DNA from: Pseudomonas aylmerensis
GTDB taxonomy: Bacteria; Pseudomonadota; Gammaproteobacteria; Pseudomonadales; Pseudomonadaceae
Assembly: GCF_001702265.1 (NCBI RefSeq)
Contig: NZ_MAUE01000025.1
Location: 62,001 to 126,000, forward strand
DNA: 64,000 bases
Direction of reading: 5' to 3'
This document shows, one piece after another, positions 44,765 through 54,018 of this stretch. The position numbers and the translations under genes were made by a program. Position 1 is the stretch's first letter, and each line of letters begins with the position of its first letter. Under the pieces are notes generated by a model. It had not been told where the DNA came from. It worked only from the letters and a program-made list of their open reading frames with translations, and made no database searches.

Positions 44765-45445
44765 ATGCCGCTGTCGAGTGCCGATTTTTCCGCTATCTGG
44801 CTGACCATCAAACTGGCGTCACTGACCACCGTGATCCTGCTGGTCATCGGCACTCCGATTGCCCTGTGGTTGTCGCGCACCCGCTCCTGGTGGCGCGGCC
44901 CCATTGGTGCAGTCGTGGCCTTGCCGTTGGTGCTGCCACCGACGGTGATTGGGTTCTACCTGCTGTTGACGATGGGCCCCCATGGCTACTTCGGCCAGTT
45001 CACCCAATGGCTGGGCCTGGGTACCCTGACCTTCAGTTTCGCCGGGCTGGTGATTGGCTCGGTGATCTATTCCATGCCGTTTGTGGTGCAGCCGTTGCAA
45101 AACGCCTTCTCCGCCATCGGCACGCGCCCGCTGGAAGTGGCCGCGACCTTGCGCGCCAACCCGTGGGATACCTTCTTTACCGTGATCCTGCCCCTGGCAC
45201 GCCCGGGGTTTATCACCGCGTCCATCCTCGGCTTCGCGCATACCGTCGGCGAATTCGGCGTGGTGCTGATGATCGGCGGCAATATCCCCGACAAGACCCG
45301 CGTGGTCTCGGTGCAGATCTACGACCATGTCGAAGCCATGGAATATGCCCAGGCCCACTGGCTGGCCGGCTCCATGGTGGTGTTCGCGTTCCTCGTGTTG
45401 CTGGCGCTCTACTCCAGCCGTAAATCCAAGATGGGCTGGAGCTGA
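44765..45445 (+). CDS. modB: Molybdate ABC transporter, permease
   Basis: 226 residues with five or six spans and the ABC permease EAA loop (EVAATLRANPWDTFFTVILP). The start follows the modA stop without a gap, so expression is coupled. Confidence 0.95.
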   Translation: MPLSSADFSAIWLTIKLASLTTVILLVIGTPIALWLSRTRSWWRGPIGAVVALPLVLPPTVIGFYLLLTMGPHGYFGQFTQWLGLGTLTFSFAGLVIGSVIYSMPFVVQPLQNAFSAIGTRPLEVAATLRANPWDTFFTVILPLARPGFITASILGFAHTVGEFGVVLMIGGNIPDKTRVVSVQIYDHVEAMEYAQAHWLAGSMVVFAFLVLLALYSSRKSKMGWS

Positions 45446-45450
45446 TACCG

Positions 45451-46530
45451 ATGATTGATGTGCGCCTCAATGTGAAATACGCAGGCTTTGCGCTGGACGT
45501 GGACCTGCATTTGCCCGGACGCGGCGTGACCGCGTTGTACGGGCATTCCGGCTCCGGCAAGACCACCTGCCTGCGCTGTATCGCCGGGCTGGAGCGTGCC
45601 GAAGAGGGCTTTGTGCAGATCAACGATGAAGTCTGGCAGGACAGCCGCACCGGGCTGTTCGTGCCGCCGCACAAACGGGCCCTGGGCTACGTGTTCCAGG
45701 AGGCGAGCCTGTTTGCGCATTTGTCGGTCCGGGCGAACCTGGAGTTTGGCCTCAAGCGCATCCCGCGCGCGCAGCGGCGGGTCGATATGGCCCAGGCCAG
45801 CGAATTGCTCGGGATCAGCCATCTACTGGATCGCCATCCCCAGCACTTGTCCGGCGGTGAACGCCAGCGCATCGGCATCGCCCGTGCATTGCTGACCAGC
45901 CCAAGCCTGCTGTTGATGGACGAACCGCTGGCCGCGCTCGACAGCAAGCGCAAAGGCGAGATCCTGCCGTACCTGGAACGCCTGCACGATGAACTGGACA
46001 TCCCGGTGCTGTACGTCAGCCATGCCCAGGATGAAGTCGCGCGCCTGGCCGATCACATCGTGCTGCTCAGCGACGGCAAGGCCCTGGCGAGCGGCCCGAT
46101 TGGCGAAACCCTGGCGCGTCTCGACCTGCCGATGGCGCTGGGCGACGACGCTGGCGTGGTCATCAACGGCAGCGTCAGCGCCTACGACGATCATTACCAA
46201 TTGCTCACGCTGCAACTGCCGGACAGTGCCCAGCACCTGCGCGTGGCGCATGCGCCGCTGGCGCTGGGCAAGGCGTTGCGGGTCAAGGTGCAGGCGCGGG
46301 ACGTGAGCCTCAGCCTGCAAGCCGAGGAAGCCAGCAGCATTCTCAATCGCCTGCCGGTGACGGTCACCCAGGAAATCCCGGCAGACAACAGTGCTCACGT
46401 GCTGGTGCGCCTGGAAGCCGATGGCACGCCGCTGCTCGCGCGGATCACGCGGTTCTCCCGCGATCAGCTGCAACTGCACCCCGGTCAGCGGCTATGGGCA
46501 CAGATCAAGGCGGTGGCGGTGCTCGCGTAA
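45451..46530 (+). CDS. modC: Molybdate ABC transporter, ATP-binding protein
   Basis: 359 residues. Walker A GHSGSGKTT, signature LSGGERQRIGIARALL, Walker B LLLMDEPLAALD, H-loop YVSHAQDEV, then a C-terminal TOBE/MOP regulatory domain (about 290-355) that binds oxyanion. Completes modABC. Confidence 0.95.
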   Translation: MIDVRLNVKYAGFALDVDLHLPGRGVTALYGHSGSGKTTCLRCIAGLERAEEGFVQINDEVWQDSRTGLFVPPHKRALGYVFQEASLFAHLSVRANLEFGLKRIPRAQRRVDMAQASELLGISHLLDRHPQHLSGGERQRIGIARALLTSPSLLLMDEPLAALDSKRKGEILPYLERLHDELDIPVLYVSHAQDEVARLADHIVLLSDGKALASGPIGETLARLDLPMALGDDAGVVINGSVSAYDDHYQLLTLQLPDSAQHLRVAHAPLALGKALRVKVQARDVSLSLQAEEASSILNRLPVTVTQEIPADNSAHVLVRLEADGTPLLARITRFSRDQLQLHPGQRLWAQIKAVAVLA

Positions 46531-46608
46531 AAAACCTTTTGGCACGACCGCAAACGGCTACGGTCAATCAGGAATACCGGCCTGATCTGTTGCCAAGGAA
46601 CCTGCACC

Positions 46609-47658
46609 ATGCCCGACTCCGCGCTGCCCGCCGACCTGCCCCGCGACCTGCATTACGTTGATGACACCCAACCCGGCATCCGCCGCAAGCGCCTGCGCGG
46701 CAAGTTCCAGTACTTCGATGCCAAGGGCGAACGCATCCAGGATGCCGACGAGATCAAGCGCCTGAATGCCCTGGCAGTGCCCCCGGCCTACACCGACGTG
46801 TGGATCTGCGCCGACCCGCGCGGCCATCTGCAGGCGACCGGTCGCGACGCGCGGGGACGCAAGCAATACCGCTACCACACGCGCTGGCGCGAAGTGCGTG
46901 ACACCGACAAATATTCACGCCTGCAGGAATTCGGCAACGCCCTGCCCAAACTGCGCAAGCAACTCGAAGCGCAATTGGCCGAGCCCGGTTTCACCCGCGA
47001 AAAGGTGCTGGCTACCGTGGTGATGCTGCTGGATGCGACCTTGATCCGCGTCGGCAATACCCAGTACGCGCGGGACAACAAATCCTACGGCTTGACCACC
47101 CTGCGCAACCGCCATGTCGACATCAAGGGCAGTGAGATCCAGTTCCAGTTTCGCGGCAAGAGCGGCGTGGAGCACCAGGTCAGCGTCAAGGACCGGCGCC
47201 TGGCCACAGTGGTCAAGCGCTGCCTGGAGTTGCCGGGGCAGAACCTGTTCCAGTACCTGGACGAGGACGGCGAGCGCCACACGGTCAGCTCGCATGACGT
47301 CAACGCGTACCTGCACAGCCTCACCGGCGCCGATTTCACCGCCAAGGATTACCGCACCTGGGCCGGTACCGCGATGGCGCTGGCAGTGCTGCGCGAGTTG
47401 GAATGGCAGCCGGAATCCGACGCCAAACGGCATGTGGTGGCGATGGTCAAGGATGTCGCCAAGCAACTCGGCAACACCCCGGCCGTGTGCCGCAAGTGCT
47501 ATATCCACCCGGCCGTGCTGGAGCATTTCAGCCTGGGTGAACTGTCCCGCCTGCCCAAGCCGCGCCTGCGCAAAGGTTTGAAAGCCGAGGAAGTTGCGCT
47601 GGCCATGTTCCTGGAGAAACTGAGCGCCGACTTGCCAGAAAAAGCCAAGGCAGGTTAG
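46609..47658 (+). CDS. DNA topoisomerase IB
   Basis: 349 residues, poxvirus/bacterial type. N-terminal domain with GIRRKRLRGKFQYFDAKGER; catalytic domain with RVGNTQYARDNKSYGLTTLR (first Arg/Lys region), FRGKSGVEH (catalytic Lys), KDYRTWAGTAMAL, and the nucleophile Tyr near NTPAVCRKCYIHP. Relaxes supercoils by a 3'-phosphotyrosine nick without ATP. Confidence 0.93.
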   Translation: MPDSALPADLPRDLHYVDDTQPGIRRKRLRGKFQYFDAKGERIQDADEIKRLNALAVPPAYTDVWICADPRGHLQATGRDARGRKQYRYHTRWREVRDTDKYSRLQEFGNALPKLRKQLEAQLAEPGFTREKVLATVVMLLDATLIRVGNTQYARDNKSYGLTTLRNRHVDIKGSEIQFQFRGKSGVEHQVSVKDRRLATVVKRCLELPGQNLFQYLDEDGERHTVSSHDVNAYLHSLTGADFTAKDYRTWAGTAMALAVLRELEWQPESDAKRHVVAMVKDVAKQLGNTPAVCRKCYIHPAVLEHFSLGELSRLPKPRLRKGLKAEEVALAMFLEKLSADLPEKAKAG

Positions 47659-47782
47659 GCTCTGTCTCCCTTCTGACGCCCGGGATGACCGCCGACGTGA
47701 ACCACTAAGCCTTCCAAAATGTATCTGCAACGAGCCGCCTGGCGTGCTTGTTGGCCTGTCCGACATTTTTTTGGAGGTGCTG

Positions 47783-49405
47783 ATGACTGACGTCAACCGG
47801 CTGCCCGTCCTGGTTTCACTGCAACACCTGAGCTTCCAATTCGCCAATGGCGAAACCTTGCTGCACGACCTGTCCCTGTCCATTGATCACACCCCCACGG
47901 GGATCGTCGGGCGCAATGGCCGCGGCAAAAGCATCCTCGCGCAATTGATCGCCGGGGTATTGCCGCCCTCCTCCGGTTCGCTCGACTGTTCGGCTCGCGT
48001 GGCTTACGTGCCGCAGGCCGTGGTGGTGAATGCTGGGCAAACCGTCGCCGATATCACCGGTACCGCCGAGCCCCTGGCGGCCCTCGCACGCATGGCGGCG
48101 GGCGTGGCGCGGGTCGATGATCTTGAGGTGATCGATGATCGGTGGGACCTGGCCGAACGTCTGCGCACCGCCCTGGACGCCGCAGGCCTGGCCGCGCTTG
48201 GTTTTGACACGCGCGCCGATCAGCTCAGTGGTGGCCAGCTGGCGCGGGTCGCGGTGATCGGTGCGATGCTCGCGGAACCGCAACTGCTGGTACTCGATGA
48301 ACCTACCAACCACCTCGACGGCGACGGCCGCACCTGGCTGTTGCAGGTGCTGCAGGCATGGCGCGGCGGCCTGGTGGTGGTCAGCCATGATCGGCAATTG
48401 CTCAACACCCTCGGGCGCATCATTGAGCTGTCGCCGCTCGGTACTCAGGTGTATGGCGGCAACTATGCTGCCTATCGCCTGCAGCGCGACACCGAACAGC
48501 ACGCCGCCATCGCCGCGCTGGAACACGCGCGCCTGGAGCGCAGCCGCGAACGCCGGCGCCTGCAAAAGGATCATGACAGCCTGCAGCGCAATGCCGCGCG
48601 CTCGCGCAAACATGCCGAGACGGCCAATGTCGACCGCTTTACCAAGGCGCGCTGGAAAGGCGCCGCCACCGAAATCGTCAGTACTGTGCGCAGCGCGCAT
48701 CACACGCACAAAAGCGAGCTGGATGATCAAGTGCGCGAGGCCTACGCGCGCGTCGAGGACGAAACACCGACCCTGCTGGCCTTGCCCGGCTCGGCAGTGC
48801 CCAATGGCCGCCGCGTGATTGCCCTGGCCGAGGTTCAATTACCCTGGCTGTCACAGCCGCCGCTGACACTCGATTTGATCGGGCCGGTGCGCGTGGCGGT
48901 GCAAGGGCCGAACGGCTGTGGGAAATCCACTCTGCTCAAAGTGCTGGCAGGCCTGTGGCAGCCGGTCAGGGGCGAATGCACAGTGCCGGTACCCAGCGCC
49001 TACATCGACCAGCATCTGGCGCTGCTCGACGACCAACGCTCGATCATCGACCAACTCAACCTGCTCGACACCCCCTTGGCCGAAGCCCAGTTGCGCACGC
49101 GCCTGGCCTTGCTGCAACTGGATGCATTACGGGTCACCCAGCCGGCCGGCCAACTCAGCGGCGGCGAGCGCTTGAAGGCCGCGATGGCAATTGCCCTGTG
49201 GCGAGCAACGCCCGCGCAACTGCTGTTGCTCGACGAGCCTACCAACCACCTTGACCTGGAATCGGTGCTCGCCTTCGAGCAGGCGCTGCAGGGGTTCGAC
49301 GGGGCGATGCTGGTGGTCTCGCATGACCCGGCGTTCGTGCAGGCGATTCGGCCGACGCATCATTTACGCTGGCAGCCGGAGGGGTGGCGCCTGGAGAGTG
49401 TCTGA
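47783..49405 (+). CDS. ABC-F family ATPase
   Basis: 540 residues from ATG at 47783 (GGAGG upstream); no membrane segments. Two nucleotide-binding domains: Walker A GRNGRGKS (about 40) and GPNGCGKST (about 380), signatures LSGGQLARVA and LSGGERLKAA, Walker B LLVLDEPTNHLD and LLLLDEPTNHLD. The charged linker RSRERRRLQKDHDSLQRNAA is the P-site tRNA-interaction region of ABC-F proteins. Likely a translation or antibiotic-protection factor, though a housekeeping role is equally possible. Confidence 0.9.
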   Translation: MTDVNRLPVLVSLQHLSFQFANGETLLHDLSLSIDHTPTGIVGRNGRGKSILAQLIAGVLPPSSGSLDCSARVAYVPQAVVVNAGQTVADITGTAEPLAALARMAAGVARVDDLEVIDDRWDLAERLRTALDAAGLAALGFDTRADQLSGGQLARVAVIGAMLAEPQLLVLDEPTNHLDGDGRTWLLQVLQAWRGGLVVVSHDRQLLNTLGRIIELSPLGTQVYGGNYAAYRLQRDTEQHAAIAALEHARLERSRERRRLQKDHDSLQRNAARSRKHAETANVDRFTKARWKGAATEIVSTVRSAHHTHKSELDDQVREAYARVEDETPTLLALPGSAVPNGRRVIALAEVQLPWLSQPPLTLDLIGPVRVAVQGPNGCGKSTLLKVLAGLWQPVRGECTVPVPSAYIDQHLALLDDQRSIIDQLNLLDTPLAEAQLRTRLALLQLDALRVTQPAGQLSGGERLKAAMAIALWRATPAQLLLLDEPTNHLDLESVLAFEQALQGFDGAMLVVSHDPAFVQAIRPTHHLRWQPEGWRLESV

Positions 49406-49474
49406 GGTCATTGCATGGCGCCGCAAAGCGTCCTACGGTAGTGGCCGGATAATCTCACCGAGGAACCCGGCCCC

Positions 49475-50179
49475 ATGCTACCTTCGCCGCGCAAGCCCTT
49501 CGCCAATGCCGCACTCGCCCATCAACAGCGCTGGCGGGGTCGCGTCGGCCTGATGCTGGTGGCCAGCCTGTCGGTGCTGGCGGGCATGACCGACGCCATC
49601 GGCTTTATGGCCAGCGGTGACTTTGTGTCGTTCATGAGCGGCAACACCACGCGCCTGGCGGTGGCGATCAGTGCCGGCGATCTCGGCTTGACCGCACGCC
49701 TGCTGTTGCTGGTTGCGACATTCGTGGTGGGCAACGCCTTGGGCGTAGTGGTCAGCCGCCTCAGCCGGCGGCATGCCTTGCCTTTGCTGTTGTGCATTGC
49801 AACCTTGCTCTGCGGCGGCGCGCTGCTGCCCTTCGCCGACACGTTGCCCGCGCTGCTGGCGGCGATCATCGCGATGGGCATGCTCAATGCGGCAGTGGAA
49901 GAGGTCAACGGCTTGCCGGTGGGTCTCACCTACGTCACCGGAGCGCTGTCACGCTTCGGGCGTGGGCTGGGTCGCTGGATGCTCGGCGAACGCCGCAACG
50001 GCTGGCGGGTGCAACTGATTCCATGGGCGGGGATGTTTATCGGAGCGGTGATTGGCGCGCTGCTGGAACAACAGCTGGGCCTGCGGGCGCTGTGGGTCAG
50101 CGGCGCATTGGCGGGGGTGCTGGGGTTGGTGTCGCTGAAGATTCCCCGTCGCTGGCACCTGGGTTTTATGCCGCGCTAA
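49475..50179 (+). CDS. DUF1275 (YoaK) membrane protein
   Basis: 234 residues, six membrane segments. DAIGFMASGDFVSFMSGNTT is the family signature. YoaK relatives are small inner-membrane proteins without a firm function; transport is often assumed. The ATG at 49475 is not strongly supported and could be later at GLMLVASL. Confidence 0.85.
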   Translation: MLPSPRKPFANAALAHQQRWRGRVGLMLVASLSVLAGMTDAIGFMASGDFVSFMSGNTTRLAVAISAGDLGLTARLLLLVATFVVGNALGVVVSRLSRRHALPLLLCIATLLCGGALLPFADTLPALLAAIIAMGMLNAAVEEVNGLPVGLTYVTGALSRFGRGLGRWMLGERRNGWRVQLIPWAGMFIGAVIGALLEQQLGLRALWVSGALAGVLGLVSLKIPRRWHLGFMPR

Positions 50180-50192
50180 GGGTTGAAAGGAT

Positions 50193-50255
50193 GCTCGCCC
50201 GACGTTTAGGCCTCGACGTCCGTGTACTGGTAAAGAGCCATCATGTCGGGCGAGC
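50193..50255. repeat. 11-bp perfect inverted repeat with 41-base loop
   Basis: GCTCGCCCGAC (50193-50203) and GTCGGGCGAGC (50245-50255) between two convergent genes. A second stem CCGGCGG/CCGCCGG follows at about 50278-50297. Neither has a T-run. May act as a bidirectional transcription barrier or a structured RNA. Confidence 0.6.
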
Positions 50256-50324
50256 GCGTGCATCATAAGCGAATGTCCGGCGGCTGTCCCGCCGGGCGAT
50301 TCCTAAAAGCACTAAGGCAATGGA

Positions 50325-50678
50325 TTACAGACAGGTCGCGAGGGCCGCCAGGCGGCGTTTGGCCGGCATGTTGTCTTGCGCTGCGTAGTACTTGACGGTC
50401 GATCCGGCGCCGGCGCTCAGCACGTCGACAAAGTAATCGCCAGCGGTGGTGTAGACGGTAAAACCACCCGCTCCGGTGGGCTCCTTGAAGCCGCCGGCGT
50501 CGACGCCAAACACACTTTCATCCTGCCAACCGAACTGAATGCACTCGGCAACCACCAGGGTGGCCTTGTCCGAGGTCATGGTCTTGTAGGGGTTGCCGGC
50601 GCGCGCCTCTTTCATCTTCGAGCCCGCGCAACCGGCCAGGGCGGCCAGTACCAATGCGCCTATTACGACCTTGTGCAT
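50325..50678 (-). CDS. Small lipoprotein, 117 residues
   Basis: From MHKVVIGALVLAALAGC: lipobox LAGC. The mature domain (TSDKATLVVAECIQFGWQDE, GGFTVYTTAGDYFVDVLSAG) is strand-rich and ends with Cys before the stop (ALATCL), which may pair with the internal Cys of AECIQ. Unknown function. Confidence 0.78.
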   Translation of the reverse strand: MHKVVIGALVLAALAGCAGSKMKEARAGNPYKTMTSDKATLVVAECIQFGWQDESVFGVDAGGFKEPTGAGGFTVYTTAGDYFVDVLSAGAGSTVKYYAAQDNMPAKRRLAALATCL

Positions 50679-50789
50679 GCCATCGTTCCTTGGAAAAAAA
50701 CGCGACTCTACCATTAGCGGAACCGTCGATGCGAAAGCCAGGCAGAAACCTGCCCCGCACGCAGCATGAATTTAGTTTCACTGTGAGGG

Positions 50790-50867
50790 GCGATCGCGCC
50801 GCCTATAGTCGGCAGGCTCATTTTTAAGAAGTCTCCCTTCTGCCCGCTCTCCCGCGGGCTTTTTTTC
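50790..50867 (+). ncRNA. Candidate short plus-strand transcript with orphan terminator
   Basis: GCCCGCTCTCCCGCGGGC (50843-50860) followed by TTTTTTT is a strong intrinsic terminator facing right. The genes on both sides run left, so it serves none of them. A TATAGT at about 50806-50811 could be the -10 box of a ~50-base transcript. Speculative. Confidence 0.3.
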
Positions 50868-50876
50868 GCCTGTGCG

Positions 50877-51188
50877 TCAGAGCCACCAACGAAACAGGTA
50901 GAACAACGCCATGCTCAGCAGCACGGTGATCAACACGTTACGCGTCCAGAACATCAGCCCTACCGCGCAGATGGCTGCCAGCAGGTAAGGGTTGGACGGG
51001 CTCAGGTTGAGCTGGTGGTCGGCGAGAAAAATGATCGGCCCGCAGATCGCCGTGAGCATGCCCGGCACCGCAAACCCCAGGAACTCGCGCGCCCCGCGAT
51101 TGAGGCGCACCGGCAAGCGCGGCTCGATAAACAGGTAACGGTTGAGAAACACCACCAGGCCCATGGCCACAATCATCAGGTAGATCAT
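50877..51188 (-). CDS. azlD: AzlD-family branched-chain amino acid exporter subunit
   Basis: 103 residues from MIYLMIVAMGLVVFLNRYLF, four hydrophobic helices; RNVLITVLLSMALFYLFRW ends it. The small partner of AzlC. Its start overlaps the azlC stop by four bases. Confidence 0.9.
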   Translation of the reverse strand: MIYLMIVAMGLVVFLNRYLFIEPRLPVRLNRGAREFLGFAVPGMLTAICGPIIFLADHQLNLSPSNPYLLAAICAVGLMFWTRNVLITVLLSMALFYLFRWWL

Positions 51189-51880
51189 CGCTGCCCTACT
51201 CCCAGGCGTTTGCACACAAACCCGGCACTCATGCCCAGCACGCCGGACACCACCACCGCCGACTCCCAGTGCAGGAAGCTCAACCACACTGAACACAACA
51301 ATGACACGGCCACACAGACCACTGTCGGCACGTCGCGCACCACCGGCGTGATCAAGGCAATAAAGGTGGCGGCAATCGAGAACTCCAGGCCCAGTTGATC
51401 CAGGCCGGGGATGCTTTTGCCGAGCACGATGCCGGCCAGGGTGAACAGGTTCCAGGCGATGTAGAACGTCAGGCCGACCCCCAGCGCATACCAGCGATTG
51501 AAGGTTTCGCGGTCGTAGTGGCTGACCAGGGCGAAGAATTCGTCGGTCAACAGAAAGCCCAGGCTCATGCGCCAGCGGCTTTTAAGCGGGGAAATAATCG
51601 GGCGCAGGTGCATGCCGTAGAGCAAGTGCTGGGATGTCAGCAGCAGCGTGGTGAGCACGATGGAGATCAGGCTGGCGCCGCTCTTGACCATGCCGATGGC
51701 GACCAACTGCGCCGCGCCGGCAAACACGATGGCCGACAAACCTTGGGCTTGCAGTGGGGTGAATTGCGCATCGATGGCCATCGAACCGGCCAGCAGGCCC
51801 CAGGGCGCACAGGCCAGGGACAGGGGAATGACGGCGATTGCGCCGCGAGCGAAGGCGTAATGAGGTAAGGCAGTAGGCAT
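51185..51880 (-). CDS. azlC: AzlC-family branched-chain amino acid exporter subunit
   Basis: 231 residues, multispan; LSLACAPWGLLAGSMAIDAQ and FVFAGAAQLVAIGMVKSGAS-type sequence (here IVFAGAAQLVAIGMVKSGAS) are diagnostic. With AzlD it forms a two-component exporter of branched-chain amino acids or azaleucine. Confidence 0.92.
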   Translation of the reverse strand: MPTALPHYAFARGAIAVIPLSLACAPWGLLAGSMAIDAQFTPLQAQGLSAIVFAGAAQLVAIGMVKSGASLISIVLTTLLLTSQHLLYGMHLRPIISPLKSRWRMSLGFLLTDEFFALVSHYDRETFNRWYALGVGLTFYIAWNLFTLAGIVLGKSIPGLDQLGLEFSIAATFIALITPVVRDVPTVVCVAVSLLCSVWLSFLHWESAVVVSGVLGMSAGFVCKRLGVGQR

Positions 51881-51951
51881 GGAGACGGCTCATCGACAGA
51901 CAGTCGACAAGCATGCCAGCGCAACGAGGGGCTTGTCTTGAACGATCTTGC

Positions 51952-52167
51952 TCAGGCCAGGCGTACCGACACCTGCTCCACCGAATCCCGCGCTTCGCGC
52001 AGTTCGTGGGCATCCTGGTTGAGGCGGTGGATGGTATTGAGCAGACGTTGGCGCAGGACTTCATCGCCGAGTTTTTCGACGGCACGCATCAGGTCGAACG
52101 CCGCGGTTTCGTTATTTTCCGCGACGGAATCCAGGGTCTTGCGCAGGTTGCGAGTGGCACGGGTCAC
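51952..52167 (-). CDS. Small helical conserved protein, 71 residues
   Basis: MTRATRNLRKTLDSVAENNE opens an all-helical acidic protein ending QVSVRLA. The pattern is seen in small Pseudomonas proteins of unknown role. Weakly supported by a GGATGA site. Confidence 0.6.
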   Translation of the reverse strand: MTRATRNLRKTLDSVAENNETAAFDLMRAVEKLGDEVLRQRLLNTIHRLNQDAHELREARDSVEQVSVRLA

Positions 52168-52284
52168 GCGGGGTCATCCTTCATCAGCAATGGGCAGGCA
52201 CTTTAGGACATTCTTGTTTCATTTTAATTTCAAACACTTGTGGCTGATTTCCGCGGATTTGATCCACGTCAATTGAAACAAGGT

Positions 52285-52330
52285 TTGACCTAAATATATG
52301 GATATCCGTATATTCGTATTTCCATATATT
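52285..52330 (+). promoter_or_regulatory. ars promoter with inverted-repeat operator
   Basis: TTGACC (52285) and TATATT (52309) with 18-base spacing. The dyad AATATATGGA (52293-52302) / TCCATATATT (52321-52330), perfect over ten bases, overlaps the -10 box and is the likely ArsR binding site. Confidence 0.7.
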
Positions 52331-52346
52331 ACAAACAGGCCTGCGC

Positions 52347-52703
52347 ATGTCGGACCTCTTCTCTCCACCCACATTGTTCAAATGCCTGGCTGACGCCACC
52401 CGCGCGCGCCTGACGTTGTTGATCCTGCGCGAAGGCGAACTTTGCGTCTGCGAACTGATCCATGCCTTGGACGACAGCCAGCCAAAAATTTCCCGCCACC
52501 TGGCGCAACTGCGCAGTTGCGGGCTGGTGCTGGATCGTCGCCAGGGCCAATGGATCTACTACCGCCTCAACCCGGCGCTGCCTGGCTGGGTGACCGAGGT
52601 GTTGCAGACCACCCTGCAAGCCAACCAGACCTGGTTGCACAGCGACGCACAACGCCTGGAAGCAATGGGCGACAGACCACAACGGGCCAGCGCCTGCTGC
52701 TGA
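52347..52703 (+). CDS. arsR: ArsR-family arsenic-responsive repressor
   Basis: 118 residues. Winged HTH with the As(III)-binding CxC of alpha3 in ELCVCELIHALDDSQPKISR, and a Cys pair at the C-terminus (SACC). Represses the operon until arsenite binds. Confidence 0.95.
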   Translation: MSDLFSPPTLFKCLADATRARLTLLILREGELCVCELIHALDDSQPKISRHLAQLRSCGLVLDRRQGQWIYYRLNPALPGWVTEVLQTTLQANQTWLHSDAQRLEAMGDRPQRASACC

Positions 52704-52722
52704 GCCAACGGAGCGTTTATTC

Positions 52723-54006
52723 ATGCTTGTCGCAGTTGCTATTTTTATCCTCACCATCGTGCTGGTCATCTGGCAGCCCAAGGGCCTCGGCGTGGGCTGG
52801 AGTGCCACGCTGGGCGCGATCCTGGCCCTGGCCTGCGGCGTGATCAGCCTGGCCGACATCCCGGTGGTGTGGCACATCATCTGGAACGCCACCGCCACGT
52901 TTGTCGCACTGATCATCATCAGCCTGTTGCTCGATGAAGCCGGCTTCTTTGCCTGGACCGCCTTGCATGTGGCGCGCTGGGGCCGTGGACGCGGCCGGCG
53001 CTTGTTTGCCTATATGGTGCTGCTCGGTGCCCTGGTCTCGGCGCTGTTTGCCAACGACGGCGCGGCGCTGATCCTCACGCCGATTGTGATGTCGATGCTG
53101 CTGGCGCTGCGTTTTTCCCCGAGCGCGACCCTGGCGTTTGTCATGGGCGCAGGCTTTATCGCCGACACGGCGAGCCTGCCGCTGGTGGTGTCGAACCTGG
53201 TAAACATCGTCTCGGCGGATTATTTCAAGATCGGCTTCAACGAATACGCCGCCGTCATGGTGCCGGTGAACCTTGTCAGCGTCGCCGCAACCTTGGCGGT
53301 GTTGCTGTGGTTTTTCCGCCGCGACATCCCGCAGACCTACGACCCGGCTGACCTGGAAGACCCTGCGAGTGCCGTGCACGACCGCGCCACCTTCCGCGCC
53401 GGCTGGTGGGTGCTGGGCATCCTGCTGGTCGGTTGCTTTGCCCTCGAACCGCTGGGCATTCCGATCAGTGCCATCTCGGCGGCGTGCGCCGTGCTGCTCC
53501 TGGTGATTGCCGCCAAGGGCCACAAGATTTCCACGCGCAAAGTACTCAAGGAAGCGCCCTGGCAAATCGTGATCTTCTCCCTGGGCATGTACCTGGTGGT
53601 TTATGGCCTGCGTAATGCCGGGCTCACCACCTACCTGGCGACCTGGCTGGATACCTTTGCGCAGCACGGCGTATGGGGCGCCGCCATGGGCACGGGCGTG
53701 CTGACCGCGTTGTTGTCGTCGGCGATGAATAACCTGCCGACAGTGTTGATCGGCGCGCTGTCCATCGAGTCCAGCCATGCCGTGGGCGTGGTCAAGGACG
53801 CGATGATCTACGCCAACGTGATCGGCAGTGACCTGGGTCCGAAGATCACCCCGATCGGCAGCCTCGCCACGTTGTTGTGGCTGCACATCCTGGCGCGCAA
53901 AGGCATCACCATCACCTGGGGCTACTACTTCAGGGTCGGGATCGTGCTGACCCTGCCGGTGCTGTTGATCACCCTCGCCGCCCTCGCCTTGCGCCTGAGT
54001 CTTTGA
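52723..54006 (+). CDS. arsB: Arsenite efflux pump ArsB
   Basis: 427 residues, about 12 membrane spans, ArsB/NhaD superfamily; WQPKGLGVGWSATLGAILAL, FANDGAALILTPIVMSMLLA, SLPLVVSNLVNIVSADYF and MNNLPTVLIG are characteristic. Uses the proton gradient to export arsenite. Follows arsR by 19 bases. Confidence 0.95.
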   Translation: MLVAVAIFILTIVLVIWQPKGLGVGWSATLGAILALACGVISLADIPVVWHIIWNATATFVALIIISLLLDEAGFFAWTALHVARWGRGRGRRLFAYMVLLGALVSALFANDGAALILTPIVMSMLLALRFSPSATLAFVMGAGFIADTASLPLVVSNLVNIVSADYFKIGFNEYAAVMVPVNLVSVAATLAVLLWFFRRDIPQTYDPADLEDPASAVHDRATFRAGWWVLGILLVGCFALEPLGIPISAISAACAVLLLVIAAKGHKISTRKVLKEAPWQIVIFSLGMYLVVYGLRNAGLTTYLATWLDTFAQHGVWGAAMGTGVLTALLSSAMNNLPTVLIGALSIESSHAVGVVKDAMIYANVIGSDLGPKITPIGSLATLLWLHILARKGITITWGYYFRVGIVLTLPVLLITLAALALRLSL

Positions 54007-54018
54007 AGGAATCGAGCA

